53,754 nucleotides of DNA from positions 1-53,754 of the forward strand of contig JANQQN010000093.1 in the NCBI GenBank assembly GCA_028289325.1. The letters are read 5' to 3'. The position numbers were made by a program, and so were the translations under genes. Within the stretch, counting starts at the first letter, position 1. The number at the start of each line of letters is the position of its first letter. Below the pieces are notes generated by a model. It saw nothing but the letters and a program-made list of their open reading frames with translations. It ran no database searches and had not been told where the DNA came from. This document shows positions 1-8,755 of this stretch, piece by piece. The stretch is from Myxococcota bacterium. GTDB taxonomy: Bacteria > Myxococcota > Kuafuiibacteriia > Kuafuiibacteriales > Kuafuiibacteriaceae.

Positions 1-221
1 GGGCAGCGGGGTCCGTGCCTCCGGGGGAGTTGTGGGGCCCGACGCCGTGCTTTTGAAGTTAGAAGCAGACCGGGGCCCCCATCCGCAGCGTGCGGCCGTC
101 GACCGGAGACCAAAGGCCCCGATGCGCCGGTCCCCCGGCGGTACGGACGCCGCTGCGCCCGGCCGTGTTCGTACGCACCCACGCGACGCGCCGGCACCCA
201 CTGTGAGCCCGAAGGGCCCCC
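1..221. other. Window-edge non-coding stretch downstream of the SQR gene
   Basis: This stretch lies 3' of the minus-strand oxidoreductase gene and runs to the window edge. Open frames crossing it have arginine/proline-rich, GC-driven compositions without recognisable domains. I see no RNA gene and no convincing terminator with a T-run. Confidence 0.4.
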
Positions 222-1409
222 TCAAACGCGACCGCGAAGCATCCCGTGCCAGTAGATCTCCGGCAAACCGTAGGCCTTCAGCGCGTACATACTGTAGCGC
301 TCCTGGCTCTGGTCGAACGGGAAGCTCTCCTGGGGCTGACCCGCGTAGTCGAACTCCGCCAGCACCAGCTTTCCGTAGCCGGTGACCAGCGGACAGGAGG
401 TATAGCCGTCGTAGGCCGACGTGAAGGCCTGGCCCTGTCGCGACGCCATCAGGTTGTCGACGAGCACGGGGGCCTGCTTTCGGATCGCCGCGCCGGTCTT
501 CGACGTCGGTAGGGAGGAGCAATCACCGAGGGCGAACACGTTCGGGAAGCGGACGTGCTGGAGTGTGTCCTTGTCGACATCGACCCAGCCGCCTTCATTG
601 GCGAGGGGGCTGCTCTTGATGAAGTCCGGTGCGCTCATGGGGGGCGTCACGTGGATCATGTCGTAGTTGATGGTCTCCGTGCCTTCCCCATCCAGCTTCT
701 GGAACACTGCCTCTTTCTTGTCCGCGTGTAGCTCGAGCAGGTTGCGCTTGAAATGAACGTCGATATCTCGGTCGGCACAGATGCCGGTGAGGGTCGCGTT
801 GTACTTGGCCACCGCGAACATCTTGTCGGAGGGCGGAAAGAACATGACGTTCGCCCGGTCGCGGATGCCCGTCCGGCGGAAGTGATCTTCGGCGAGATAC
901 ATGATCTTCTGCGGGGCGCCGCCGCACTTGATGGGCGTGTTGGGCTGGGTGAACACCGCGTTGCCGCCGCGGAAGCTCCGGATGCACTCCCAGGTGTAAC
1001 CGACGGTATCGTAGCTGTAGTTGCTGCAGATGCCGTGCGTGCCGATGTTCTCGGCCAGGCCCGGAATCTTGTTCCAGTCGATCTGGATTCCGCCCGCGAC
1101 CACCAGGAAGTCGTAGGTGATGCTGTCGCCGGAGGCGAGGGTGACCCGGTGATGGTCGGGGTCGAACGACGCGACCTTGTCCTGGATCCAGTTCACGCCG
1201 TCAGGGATGAAGTCTTTTTGGTTGCGCTCCGATACTTCTTTTGGAAAGACCCCGCCCCCGACGAGGGTCCAGATCGGCTGGTAGTAGTGCTTGGCCGAAG
1301 GCTCGATGACCGTGACCTCGGGCGGGTTGTCGCGCTCGCGAAGATGTGCGGCCACGGTGAGGCCGCCGGAACCGCCTCCGATGATGACGATGTGGTGGTG
1401 CTGAGTCAT
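222..1409 (-). CDS. sqr: Sulfide:quinone oxidoreductase, type II (eukaryote-like SQR), FAD-dependent
   Basis: Predicted membrane-associated flavoenzyme that oxidises sulfide and passes the electrons to quinone. The 395-residue product opens with a dinucleotide-binding loop (GGGSGG at 11-16). It has the two redox cysteines expected of the family: C162 in KCGGAPQK and C339 in YTSCPLVTGY. The C-terminal FAD-site block GDCSSLPTSKT (296-306) and the tail YWHGMLRG closely resemble mitochondrial SQOR as I remember it. The start is the ATG at 1409. A DUF1641-type gene lies 45 bp upstream on the same strand, a frequent companion of SQR-like enzymes. Another flavin disulfide reductase is possible, but both cysteines and the C-terminal block favour SQR. 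Confidence 0.9.
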   Translation of the reverse strand: MTQHHHIVIIGGGSGGLTVAAHLRERDNPPEVTVIEPSAKHYYQPIWTLVGGGVFPKEVSERNQKDFIPDGVNWIQDKVASFDPDHHRVTLASGDSITYDFLVVAGGIQIDWNKIPGLAENIGTHGICSNYSYDTVGYTWECIRSFRGGNAVFTQPNTPIKCGGAPQKIMYLAEDHFRRTGIRDRANVMFFPPSDKMFAVAKYNATLTGICADRDIDVHFKRNLLELHADKKEAVFQKLDGEGTETINYDMIHVTPPMSAPDFIKSSPLANEGGWVDVDKDTLQHVRFPNVFALGDCSSLPTSKTGAAIRKQAPVLVDNLMASRQGQAFTSAYDGYTSCPLVTGYGKLVLAEFDYAGQPQESFPFDQSQERYSMYALKAYGLPEIYWHGMLRGRV

Positions 1410-1454
1410 AACGTTCTCCTTGCGTCGTACGGTCGATGCCGATGTTGGTCGGGC

Positions 1455-2447
1455 TCAGGGGGCGGATAGTCGGGGCGCCGATTGGCCCTGAGCGGCCAGG
1501 TGTTTGAGATTGTCGGGTTGGGCCAGCTCCTGGCCGAAGGCGTGGGCGAACTTGATGGCGAAGCCGATCGCCCGCTGGATGTCTTTGTCGGAGGTCGCGC
1601 GGAGCGCGCCGAACATCCCGGTTTCTACGCAGGCCTCCATTCGCGCGTGGACGAGGGCGGAGCCCGCCTTGCCGACCATGTCCAAGGTGCTCGGATCGAG
1701 GACCCCGGAGTTCATCAGGGCCTTGTACTGGGGGGAGTTCAACAGCTCCGCGAGCTTCGAAAGCGCCACGGTCAGGCTCTCGCTCACGGATTGGATGTCC
1801 GTGCCTTTCGCGGCCATTCTGGCCATCACCCCATCGAAGGCGTCGACGGCGGCGGCGACCAGCTTCGGGCCGGTATCGACCAGCTCGGCGAGCTCGGGCG
1901 CGCGGTGGGCCAAGGCCTCGAGCGCCTTGACCACGTGGGGGTCAGCGAGCGCGGTCAGGGCCGGCAAGAGCGCCTTCAAGGTCGCGTCGAGATCCAGTCC
2001 TCGCCGCTGGGCCTGGCGGATCCAGCCATCGATGATGTCTGCGGTCATCGCGGCCATGCCCGGCAGCTGGCTGGCCATGTCCAACGACGATTCCACCGCG
2101 TCTAGCCGCTCTACGATGCGCTCCAGTCGAGCCAGGGTGTCCGGCGCCGCGACGCGCTCCAAGAGCCTGCCCCCCGTCGCCAGCGCGGCGTCGACATCGA
2201 CCCCGCGCAGTTGCGCGGCCCGGGTCCAGCCGTCGACGGTATCCGTCATCGCGGCCACCAGCTTCGGGGCCTGGTCGACGGGGCCCGCGAGCCGGTCGAG
2301 CCGCGCCTCGACGGCATCCAGCCGGGTCAGCGACCGCTCCATTCGGTCGAGTCGCTCGATGATCCGGTCGAAGAATTCGATCGGGACGGCGACCGTGTTC
2401 CCATCGGCGTTCCGGGTGTTGGGTTGGGATTCGAACGACGTAGACAT
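1455..2447 (-). CDS. DUF1641-type helical protein, companion of SQR
   Basis: The start chosen is the ATG at 2447, giving MSTSFESQ and about 330 residues. An ATG at 2495 would add 16 arginine-rich residues; neither has a clear ribosome binding site. The product is almost entirely helical, with leucine/arginine heptads near residues 25-60 suggestive of a coiled coil. It contains two related segments around MTDTVDGWTRAAQLRGVDVD and MTADIIDGWIRQAQRRGLDL, an internal duplication. The C-terminal block (GALRATSDKDIQRAIGFAIKFA) resembles the DUF1641 domain, often found beside sulfide:quinone oxidoreductases and formate dehydrogenase genes. It probably forms an operon with the SQR gene 45 bp downstream. 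Its biochemical role is not established. Confidence 0.75.
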   Translation of the reverse strand: MSTSFESQPNTRNADGNTVAVPIEFFDRIIERLDRMERSLTRLDAVEARLDRLAGPVDQAPKLVAAMTDTVDGWTRAAQLRGVDVDAALATGGRLLERVAAPDTLARLERIVERLDAVESSLDMASQLPGMAAMTADIIDGWIRQAQRRGLDLDATLKALLPALTALADPHVVKALEALAHRAPELAELVDTGPKLVAAAVDAFDGVMARMAAKGTDIQSVSESLTVALSKLAELLNSPQYKALMNSGVLDPSTLDMVGKAGSALVHARMEACVETGMFGALRATSDKDIQRAIGFAIKFAHAFGQELAQPDNLKHLAAQGQSAPRLSAP

Positions 2448-2538
2448 CGGGTACCGTGGACCCGGAGCACGTCTCGTACCAAGAGGTCGCATCATCCCGA
2501 GCCACTGTTTCAGGCCGGTTTACTCGGATGACCGCTTG

Positions 2539-2556
2539 CGTCGTCGGGCGACGACG
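2539..2556. other. Perfect inverted repeat (stem-loop) between icd and the DUF1641 gene
   Basis: CGTCGTC at 2539-2545 and GACGACG at 2550-2556 can pair around the loop GGGC. The element lies in the 198 bp gap between the isocitrate dehydrogenase stop and the DUF1641 start. No T-run follows on the minus strand, so it is not a classical intrinsic terminator. It could be an attenuator, an operator or chance. Confidence 0.35.
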
Positions 2557-2645
2557 TTGCCGGAACGTTGCGACTCGTTACAACAGCCTGATGACCATAT
2601 CGTGAATAGTCAGGCAGGCATGTCGGAGCCTCAGCGCTGGCGGTG

Positions 2646-3647
2646 TTATAGGCGTGCGATGACCGCTTGCGCGAAGTCGTGGGTGGATGCCGAGCCTCCG
2701 AGGTCCGGGGTGACCGTCTCCCGCGCCTGGATCACCGCTCGCACGGCGTCCTCGAGCCGGTCAGCCTTGTCCGGGTGGCCAATGTCGCGAAGCATCATGC
2801 ACGCGGAGAGGGTGAGGGCGGTGGGATTGGCCACCCCACGGCCGGCGATGTCAGGGGCTGTGCCGTGGATCGCTTCGTAGACCGTCACATCGTCGCCGTG
2901 ATTCGCGCCCGGCGCGAGCCCGAGGCCGCCGATGAGGCCCGCGGTGAGGTCGGAAAGGATATCGCCGAAGAGATTGGTGGTGACCAGAACGTCGAACGTT
3001 TCCGGGCGGATCACCAGGTTCATGGCCATCGCGTCGACGATCCGATCCTCGAACGTGATCTCAGGGTACTGCTTGGCGACTTCCCGGCCCACCTCGAGAA
3101 ACAGCCCGGTGGTCAGCTTCAGGATGTTCGCCTTGTGGACGAGGGTGACCTTCTTTCGATGGTTTCGCTTCGCGTACTCGAATGCGTAACGAATGACCCG
3201 CTCCGACGCGAAGCGAGAGATGAACGAGATTGCCTGCGCAGCGTCTTTTTTGGGGTCGATGAAGTGTTCGATGCCGGAGTACAGGCCCTGCGTGTTTTCG
3301 CGGACCACGACGAGGTCGACGCCCTGATACCGGTTCGGTAGCCCGTCGAAGGTCCGCACCGGGCGGATGTTGGCGTACAGGTCGAGTTCCTGCCGCATGC
3401 CGACGTTCACGCTTCGGTAGCCGCCGCCGACCGGGGTGGTCAATGGGGCCTTCAGCGCCACTCGCGTCTGTCGGATGGAGTCGAGCGTAACCTTCGGAAA
3501 CGGCGTGCTGTGCACGGCGATCGCCGACGCCCCTGCCGGTTGCTCGTCCCACTCGATCGGCGCCCCGGTGGCTTCGACCATCGCCACCGCAGCGTCGGTG
3601 ATCTCCGGCCCGATGCCGTCACCGCGAATCAGCGTTACCCGGATCAT
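2646..3647 (-). CDS. icd: NAD-type isocitrate dehydrogenase (isocitrate/isopropylmalate dehydrogenase family)
   Basis: Predicted cytosolic beta-decarboxylating dehydrogenase converting isocitrate to 2-oxoglutarate in the TCA cycle. The 333 residues match the compact NAD-linked subfamily. Visible motifs are RGDGIGPEI near the N-terminus, RENTQGLYSG at 116-125, K172, and the family signature NLFGDILSDLTAGLIGGLGL starting at 225. The cofactor block HGTAPDIAG (261-269) resembles NAD-type enzymes. 3-isopropylmalate and homoisocitrate dehydrogenases are paralogues. The N-terminal substrate region (S79 to R98) and RENTQG favour isocitrate. The gene has an ATG start at 3647 and is divergent from the SpmAB gene. 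Confidence 0.85.
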   Translation of the reverse strand: MIRVTLIRGDGIGPEITDAAVAMVEATGAPIEWDEQPAGASAIAVHSTPFPKVTLDSIRQTRVALKAPLTTPVGGGYRSVNVGMRQELDLYANIRPVRTFDGLPNRYQGVDLVVVRENTQGLYSGIEHFIDPKKDAAQAISFISRFASERVIRYAFEYAKRNHRKKVTLVHKANILKLTTGLFLEVGREVAKQYPEITFEDRIVDAMAMNLVIRPETFDVLVTTNLFGDILSDLTAGLIGGLGLAPGANHGDDVTVYEAIHGTAPDIAGRGVANPTALTLSACMMLRDIGHPDKADRLEDAVRAVIQARETVTPDLGGSASTHDFAQAVIARL

Positions 3648-3782
3648 GCCGCGGGCATATCACGTTTCCCGAAAGGCCCGGAGCGCAAACACCCCCACTT
3701 CCTGACCGGTCGTTCCAGCTCGCGCCACGAAGTGTTAGGCCTGCCCCGAGCCACGGAGGCAGTCCGAGGCCGGTAGCTCGTC

Positions 3783-5099
3783 GTGCTGAATGGAATCTTC
3801 TTTGCCCTCATTCTGATCGCCACGGTCTACGGCGCCTTCGCCGGCTCGATGGCCGACGTCACCAAAGCGTCGATCGACAGCGCGAAGGTTGCGGTGGACC
3901 TCGCCATCAGCCTCGTGGGCCAGATGGCGCTCTGGTTGGGGCTTGCCCAGGTCCTGCAGGACGCGGGGCTGATGAAAGTCATCGCGCGATTCATGCGCCC
4001 CGTCATGCGGTTCGTCTTCCCCGACATTCCGGACGGTCACCCCGCGCTCGGCGCCATTCTCCTCAACATCGTCGCGAACATGATCGGGCTGACCAACGCC
4101 GCGACCCCGTTCGGCATCAAGGCGATGCTGGAGCTCAACAAGCTGAATCAACGGCCCGGCATCGCCACCAACGCGATGTGCTTGTTCTTGGCCATCAACA
4201 CGTCGGGGGTGGCGGTGTTGCCGACGGGGGCGATCGCCGTCCGTGCCGCGCAAGGCGCCGAGAATCCGACCGGCATCTTCTTTCCGTCCATCTTGGCCAC
4301 GATGTGCTCCACCATCGTGGGTTTTCTAGTGTGCCGGTTGCTGCAGCAGCTGCCGATGTTCGCGGTGGACCGCGTCGAAACGCCGGCCGACGCCGAGGCC
4401 TCCCCCGCCGCGCCCGATATCTCGGGCCTCGACAAGGCGCAGGAGGTCGCGGAGATATCCGGCCGATGGTCGCGCGCGCGTGGACTGTTCGCCGCCGCGA
4501 CCGCTGCCACCCTCATCGTGGCGTTGGCCCTCCACGTCCAGAGCCAAGCCGCGACCGGCGCCACGACCCTAGATATCGTCAAGACGGTGTCCGCGGACTG
4601 GATCCTGCCCATCTTGATGGTCCTGTTCTTGATGGTCGGCTTCGCGAGTCAGGTCCGCGTGTACGAGTCGGTGGTCGCGGGGGCCAAACAGGGCTTTCAG
4701 GTCGCGATCATGATCATCCCGTTCTTGGTGGCCATTCTCGTGGCGATCGGGATGTTTCGCGCGTCGGGGGCCATGGACCTGTTGGTGGACGCGATCGGTG
4801 TGGTCACGAAACCGCTCGGGTTCCCGCCGGAGCTGCTGCCGATGGCCCTTATCCGACCGCTGTCGGGGAGCGGAGCGTTGGCCGTGGTGCTGGAAACGAT
4901 GAAGACGTACGGGCCGGATTCGTTCATTGGGTTCACGGTCAGCGTGATGTCTGGCTCGACCGAAACCACGTTCTACGTTCTCGCGGTGTACTTCGGCGCG
5001 GTCGGCGTTCGGGTCACCCGCCACACGGTGTTCGCTTGTTTGGCCGCGGATATGACGGGCATGGTCATGGCCGTCGCGCTGTCGCGGCTGTTCTTCTGA
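3783..5099 (+). CDS. Fused SpmA-SpmB nucleoside-recognition (Gate) domain membrane protein
   Basis: A 438-residue polytopic inner-membrane protein starting at GTG 3783. The N-terminal half has the SpmA-like core (MIGLTNAATPFGIKAM, then AINTSGVAVLPTGAIAVRA). The C-terminal half has SpmB-like features (LIRPLSGSGALAVVLETM and SGSTETTFYVLAVYFGAVG). Between them is a hydrophilic stretch rich in Ala, Pro and Asp at about 200-225. In Bacillus the two halves are separate spore maturation proteins, but single-chain fusions are common in non-sporulating Gram-negatives. The substrate is unknown; nucleoside recognition is a family label, not a demonstrated activity. It converges on the methyltransferase gene with 12 bp between them. 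Confidence 0.85.
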   Translation: MLNGIFFALILIATVYGAFAGSMADVTKASIDSAKVAVDLAISLVGQMALWLGLAQVLQDAGLMKVIARFMRPVMRFVFPDIPDGHPALGAILLNIVANMIGLTNAATPFGIKAMLELNKLNQRPGIATNAMCLFLAINTSGVAVLPTGAIAVRAAQGAENPTGIFFPSILATMCSTIVGFLVCRLLQQLPMFAVDRVETPADAEASPAAPDISGLDKAQEVAEISGRWSRARGLFAAATAATLIVALALHVQSQAATGATTLDIVKTVSADWILPILMVLFLMVGFASQVRVYESVVAGAKQGFQVAIMIIPFLVAILVAIGMFRASGAMDLLVDAIGVVTKPLGFPPELLPMALIRPLSGSGALAVVLETMKTYGPDSFIGFTVSVMSGSTETTFYVLAVYFGAVGVRVTRHTVFACLAADMTGMVMAVALSRLFF

Positions 5100-5111
5100 G
5101 TCGACCGCGCT

Positions 5112-5783
5112 TCACTGCGCCGCGTGACAGATGCGAAATGCGTGCTCGACGAGGTGGGTCAGTCCGCGTTCGGCGAGCCTCGGGGGAACCGGGAGCTCGC
5201 GCCCGTCGTCCGGGCTTTCGATCAGGGCGCCGTCGTACAGCGCGCTGACCGCCGCTGGCGACACCGAAAAGGGCGGTCCGTCCATCTCCGTCTCGTCGTA
5301 CTCCACAGTCAGCGCGGCGACCCGACCGTCCGGACGTAGAAGTCGGCGCAGGTGGTCGACGTACGCCGGTCGGCGGCTGGGCGGCAGCGCGATCAACGCC
5401 GCCCGGTCGTACACCAAGTCGAAACGTCCGACCTCCGACTCATCGACCTCAAAGAAGTCGGCGGCCATAAAGCGCACCCCATCCCCTCGCAGCTCAAAGC
5501 CCAGCTGGCCGTGGTGGGGGGCGAGTCCGAGCGCGGGTTGTTCCTCGGCGAACGCGCGCAGGGCCTGCTCCACCAACTCCACCGCGACCACTTCGTAGCC
5601 CCGATGGCGCAGCGCGACGATGTCGACCGACTTGCCCGCGAGCGGCACCAGCGCCCGACCGATGGGGAGATCGGCCACGAGGTCCGAGAGGCGAGGGTGA
5701 CCGGTGGGCTGATGGAAGTCCACTCGACCGTCCGACCACAGCTCGCGCCAGAATTCGTGCTCCACGAGCGCCGTCGATAACAC
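5112..5783 (-). CDS. tpm: Thiopurine S-methyltransferase-like SAM-dependent methyltransferase
   Basis: A cytosolic class I methyltransferase of 223 residues. The N-terminus (EFWRELWSDGRVDFHQP) matches the TPMT family opening. The SAM-site strand LVPLAGKSVDI is followed by the acidic YEVVAVELVEQA. The characteristic YDRAALIALPP motif and the late GPPFSVS segment are both present. In other bacteria these enzymes detoxify selenium, tellurium or thiopurine compounds; the substrate here cannot be told from sequence. The start is GTG 5783; a second GTG six codons in would shorten it slightly. It faces the SpmAB gene and is divergent from sucC. Confidence 0.85.
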   Translation of the reverse strand: MLSTALVEHEFWRELWSDGRVDFHQPTGHPRLSDLVADLPIGRALVPLAGKSVDIVALRHRGYEVVAVELVEQALRAFAEEQPALGLAPHHGQLGFELRGDGVRFMAADFFEVDESEVGRFDLVYDRAALIALPPSRRPAYVDHLRRLLRPDGRVAALTVEYDETEMDGPPFSVSPAAVSALYDGALIESPDDGRELPVPPRLAERGLTHLVEHAFRICHAAQ

Positions 5784-5957
5784 GAACCGTGGACCTTTGG
5801 GGGCTGGAGGCGCGGCCGCTCAGTACCGATCGGTTTGCCTCAAATCGTCGTGATGGTTATTGCGCTTATTGCCCCACTACACCGCTCGACGTAGGAAGAC
5901 CCCCGGGGTCGCCGGCTCGGGGGACGGACGCGGCGGCTCGTTCGGAGCGCAATCCTC
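5784..5957. promoter_or_regulatory. Divergent intergenic region between tpm and sucC
   Basis: This 174 bp gap must hold the promoters for tpm (minus) and sucCD (plus). A relatively AT-rich patch around 5833-5870 (GATGGTTATTGCGCTTATTG) is the most promoter-like stretch. A GGAG at about 5943 could serve as the sucC ribosome binding site, though the spacing is long. No operator is identified. Confidence 0.35.
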
Positions 5958-7124
5958 ATGAAGATCCACGAGTATCAAGCGAAAGAGCTGCTCCGTCGGT
6001 TCGGCGTGCCTACTCCCGAAGGGAAGGTCGCGACTACCGTCGAAGAAGCCGTAAAGATCGGCAAAGACCTGGATACGTTGCCGGTGGTCGTGAAAGCCCA
6101 GATTCACGCCGGCGGCCGCGGCAAAGGCGGCGGCGTCAAGGTGTGCCGGACCCTCGACGAGGTTCAGCACTGGGCCGGTCAAATCCTGGGTATGAACCTG
6201 GTGACCCACCAGACGGGGCCCGAGGGCCAGTCGGTGAAGCGCCTGCTGGTCGAACAGGGTGTGGCCATCGACAAGGAACTGTACGTTGGCCTGACCCTCG
6301 ACCGCGACACCAAGCGGGTCACGCTGATGGCGTCCAGCGAGGGCGGAACGGAGATCGAGGAGGTTGCGGCCGCGACCCCCGAGAAGATTCAGCGTGCGTC
6401 CATCGACCCTGCGGTCGGCCTCATGGCCTACCAGGTGCGGGATGTATGGTTCGGGATGGGGCTGGAGCCGAAACTGGTCGGCAAGGCGACCAAGATGTGC
6501 ATGGCGCTGTACAAAGCGTTCATCGCCACCGACGCCTCGATCGTGGAGATCAATCCGCTGATCATCACCAAAGACGGCGACCTGCTCGCCCTCGATGCGA
6601 AGATGAACTTCGACGACAACGCACTGTTCCGCCAGGCGGATGTCGTCAGCTTCCGCGACCTCGATGAGGAGGATCCGAAGGAGATCGAAGCGAAGGTCTA
6701 CGACCTCAGCTACATCGCGCTCGAAGGCAACGTGGGCTGCATGGTCAACGGCGCGGGCCTGGCGATGGCCACCATGGACATCATCAAGCACTGCGGAGGC
6801 CAGCCCGCGAACTTCCTCGACGTCGGCGGCGGCGCCAACGCGGAGAAGGTCAAGGCGGCTTTCTCCATCATCTTGCGCGACCCTGAGGTGAAGGCCGTCT
6901 TGGTCAATATCTTCGGCGGCATCATGAAGTGCGACGTGATCGCCGAGGGCGTGATTCAGGCCGCGAAGGAGATCGAGCTCAACGTCCCGGTTGTCGTTCG
7001 CCTGGAAGGAACCAACGTCGAGCTCGGCAAGAAGATGCTCAACGAGTCGGGGCTGGCGCTCATCTCGGCCGATGACATGCTCGACGCGGCCAAAAAAGTC
7101 GTCGCCGCGGCACAAGGAAACTGA
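5958..7124 (+). CDS. sucC: Succinyl-CoA synthetase (ADP-forming) beta subunit
   Basis: The nucleotide-binding subunit of the TCA-cycle enzyme that interconverts succinyl-CoA and succinate with substrate-level phosphorylation. The 388-residue length is typical. It begins [12 protein letters not shown], the usual SucC opening, followed by the ATP-grasp domain with [16 protein letters not shown] near 45-60. The C-terminal ligase domain has [27 protein letters not shown] and [16 protein letters not shown], all hallmark blocks. It is followed 11 bp later by sucD with a strong ribosome binding site, a standard two-gene operon. Confidence 0.98.
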   Translation: MKIHEYQAKELLRRFGVPTPEGKVATTVEEAVKIGKDLDTLPVVVKAQIHAGGRGKGGGVKVCRTLDEVQHWAGQILGMNLVTHQTGPEGQSVKRLLVEQGVAIDKELYVGLTLDRDTKRVTLMASSEGGTEIEEVAAATPEKIQRASIDPAVGLMAYQVRDVWFGMGLEPKLVGKATKMCMALYKAFIATDASIVEINPLIITKDGDLLALDAKMNFDDNALFRQADVVSFRDLDEEDPKEIEAKVYDLSYIALEGNVGCMVNGAGLAMATMDIIKHCGGQPANFLDVGGGANAEKVKAAFSIILRDPEVKAVLVNIFGGIMKCDVIAEGVIQAAKEIELNVPVVVRLEGTNVELGKKMLNESGLALISADDMLDAAKKVVAAAQGN

Positions 7125-7130
7125 GGAGGT
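7123..7130 (+). promoter_or_regulatory. Strong ribosome binding site of sucD
   Basis: GAGGAGGT lies 5 bases before the GTG at 7136 and just after the sucC stop. It fixes the sucD start and suggests independent, efficient initiation. Confidence 0.8.
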
Positions 7131-7135
7131 CCAGC

Positions 7136-8014
7136 GTGTCCATCTTCGTCAATAAAGACACCAAGGTCCTGGTTCAGGGCATCACTGGCTCCGCGGGTTC
7201 GTTTCACGCCCAGCAGATGCTGGCCTACGGCACCCAGATCGTCGGCGGGGTGACGCCCAGTAAGGGGGGAATGAAGTTCGAAGATCGGGTCCCGGTTTTC
7301 GACACCGTTCTTCAGGCCAAAGAAGCGACCGGAGCCCAGGCCACGGTGGTCTATGTTCCACCGAAGTTCTGCGCGGACGCGATTCTGGAGGCGGTCGCGG
7401 CCAAGCTCGAGCTGATCGTGGTCATCACCGAGGGCATCCCGGTGGTCGACATGATCGAGGTCAATCGGGTCCTCGAGACGAATCCCGAGTGTCGCTTGGT
7501 CGGGCCCAACTGCCCGGGCGTGATCACCCCCGGCGAGTGCAAGATCGGGATCATGCCCGGCCACATTCACAAGCCCGGAAACATCGGTGTCGTGTCGCGC
7601 TCCGGCACCCTCACCTACGAGGCGGTCGGCCAGCTGTCGGCGTTGGGCATCGGTCAGTCGACCTGCGTGGGCATCGGTGGTGACCCGGTGAACGGTACCA
7701 ACTTCATCGATGTTCTCGAAGCGTACAACGCGGACGCCGACACCCACGGCGTGATCATGATCGGGGAGATCGGCGGCACGGCCGAGGAGGCGGCGGCGGA
7801 ATACATCAAGGCGGAGTTCAAGAAGCCGGTGGCCGGCTTCATCGCCGGCACCACCGCCCCCCCGGGCAAGCGAATGGGCCACGCAGGCGCGATCATCTCG
7901 GGCGGCAAAGGCACCGCCGCGGATAAGATCGCGGCCATGGAGGCGGCCGGAGTGGTCATTTCGCCGACGCCCGCCGAGCTCGGCTCAACCCTACAAAAAG
8001 CGATGGCCCGCTGA
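7136..8014 (+). CDS. sucD: Succinyl-CoA synthetase alpha subunit
   Basis: The CoA-binding, phosphohistidine-bearing subunit, partner of SucC. The 292-residue length is normal. The N-terminal Rossmann domain shows [17 protein letters not shown] and the CoA-site region GGVTPSKGG. The phosphohistidine loop is [14 protein letters not shown] near residue 245. The segment [15 protein letters not shown] is also diagnostic. Translation starts at GTG 7136, decided by the preceding GAGGAGGT. Confidence 0.98.
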   Translation: MSIFVNKDTKVLVQGITGSAGSFHAQQMLAYGTQIVGGVTPSKGGMKFEDRVPVFDTVLQAKEATGAQATVVYVPPKFCADAILEAVAAKLELIVVITEGIPVVDMIEVNRVLETNPECRLVGPNCPGVITPGECKIGIMPGHIHKPGNIGVVSRSGTLTYEAVGQLSALGIGQSTCVGIGGDPVNGTNFIDVLEAYNADADTHGVIMIGEIGGTAEEAAAEYIKAEFKKPVAGFIAGTTAPPGKRMGHAGAIISGGKGTAADKIAAMEAAGVVISPTPAELGSTLQKAMAR

Positions 8015-8173
8015 CGCCTGGCGACGGCGCGGTAGTGGCGTTCTTTCCCGCTCGCGCCGCGGTTCTCCTCCCGACACTTTTCTACGCCGCGATCGCGGTC
8101 CGACGACGAGCGGGCGACGTCCGCGCGTGCTCTCGGGTCAGCGGCTGTTCATGAAGCTGGCGAGGTCCAACGA
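8015..8173. other. Intergenic region downstream of sucD with a short palindrome
   Basis: A 159 bp gap with no reading frame I can support. It contains the perfect 12 bp palindrome CCGCGATCGCGG at 8087-8098. A GAGG at 8162-8165 probably belongs to the ribosome binding site of the next gene. Any sucCD terminator or promoter for the pyr run is not obvious. Confidence 0.35.
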
Positions 8174-8755
8174 GTGCTGCTAGGGTCCCAGCGGCCCAAG
8201 TCACCCATGAACATCTACATGATGAAGAAGCCGAAGCGGATCAACTCCGTGACCGTGACCATGGCGGTTGGCCTCTTGGTGATCGGTTATCTTCTGTATT
8301 GGTGGATCCCGATCCTGTGGCCGATCTTTCAGATGACCGGGATCATGAAGAGCGCGTGCAATGCCGCATACAAAGACTTCGACGATGAGCGGGTCATGGC
8401 GGGATTGATCAAGGATGCACGGCGTACGCGGCTACGCATCTCCGAAGACAATTTTCGCTTTCGCCGCGTTCGATACGCGCTCGCGGAAGTGCAGGGGATG
8501 GGCATCGAAGACAATTCGTTCTTCGCCCGGCGCGGTAAACACTGCGAGATCGATTTTCGATACACCGATACGTATCCGATTCCGTTCCTCGGCAAGTCGA
8601 TCGAGCTGACCTTCGACCGGACGGTCGACCAGCCTCTGACCACCGTGAAGTACAAGAAGTACTGTACCTGCGTGACGGTGCCCGGCGGGTCGCTGATGGC
8701 GCCGTCTGAACCGGCGCCCTCGCCGGCCGCGAACGGGCCGCGGAACTCGAAGTGA
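8174..8755 (+). CDS. Small single-pass membrane protein of unknown function
   Basis: A 193-residue protein; I do not recognise a firm family. A basic N-terminus (MMKKPKRIN) is followed by one strong transmembrane segment at roughly residues 30-50. The rest is a predicted soluble domain and ends in a Pro/Ala-rich tail. The layout loosely recalls DUF4845-type pilus-associated proteins (one helix, then a compact domain ending in a beta strand near ELTFDRTVDQPL), but this is weak. GTG 8174 is preceded by GAGG at good spacing; an internal ATG at 8207 is the alternative. Its stop overlaps the pyrB start (GTGA), so translation is probably coupled. Confidence 0.65.
   Translation: MLLGSQRPKSPMNIYMMKKPKRINSVTVTMAVGLLVIGYLLYWWIPILWPIFQMTGIMKSACNAAYKDFDDERVMAGLIKDARRTRLRISEDNFRFRRVRYALAEVQGMGIEDNSFFARRGKHCEIDFRYTDTYPIPFLGKSIELTFDRTVDQPLTTVKYKKYCTCVTVPGGSLMAPSEPAPSPAANGPRNSK

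Noticed and set aside
32..385. Arg/Pro-rich open frame at the left edge
   Set aside because: Overlaps the SQR gene end antisense and has no recognisable features.
1504..2880. Plus-strand open frame across the DUF1641 gene into icd
   Set aside because: Ser/Ala/Arg-rich with no domain; overlaps two better supported genes.
5877..7115. Long antisense open frame opposite sucC
   Set aside because: Shadow frame; His/Asp-rich composition is typical of the reverse of GC-biased coding DNA.
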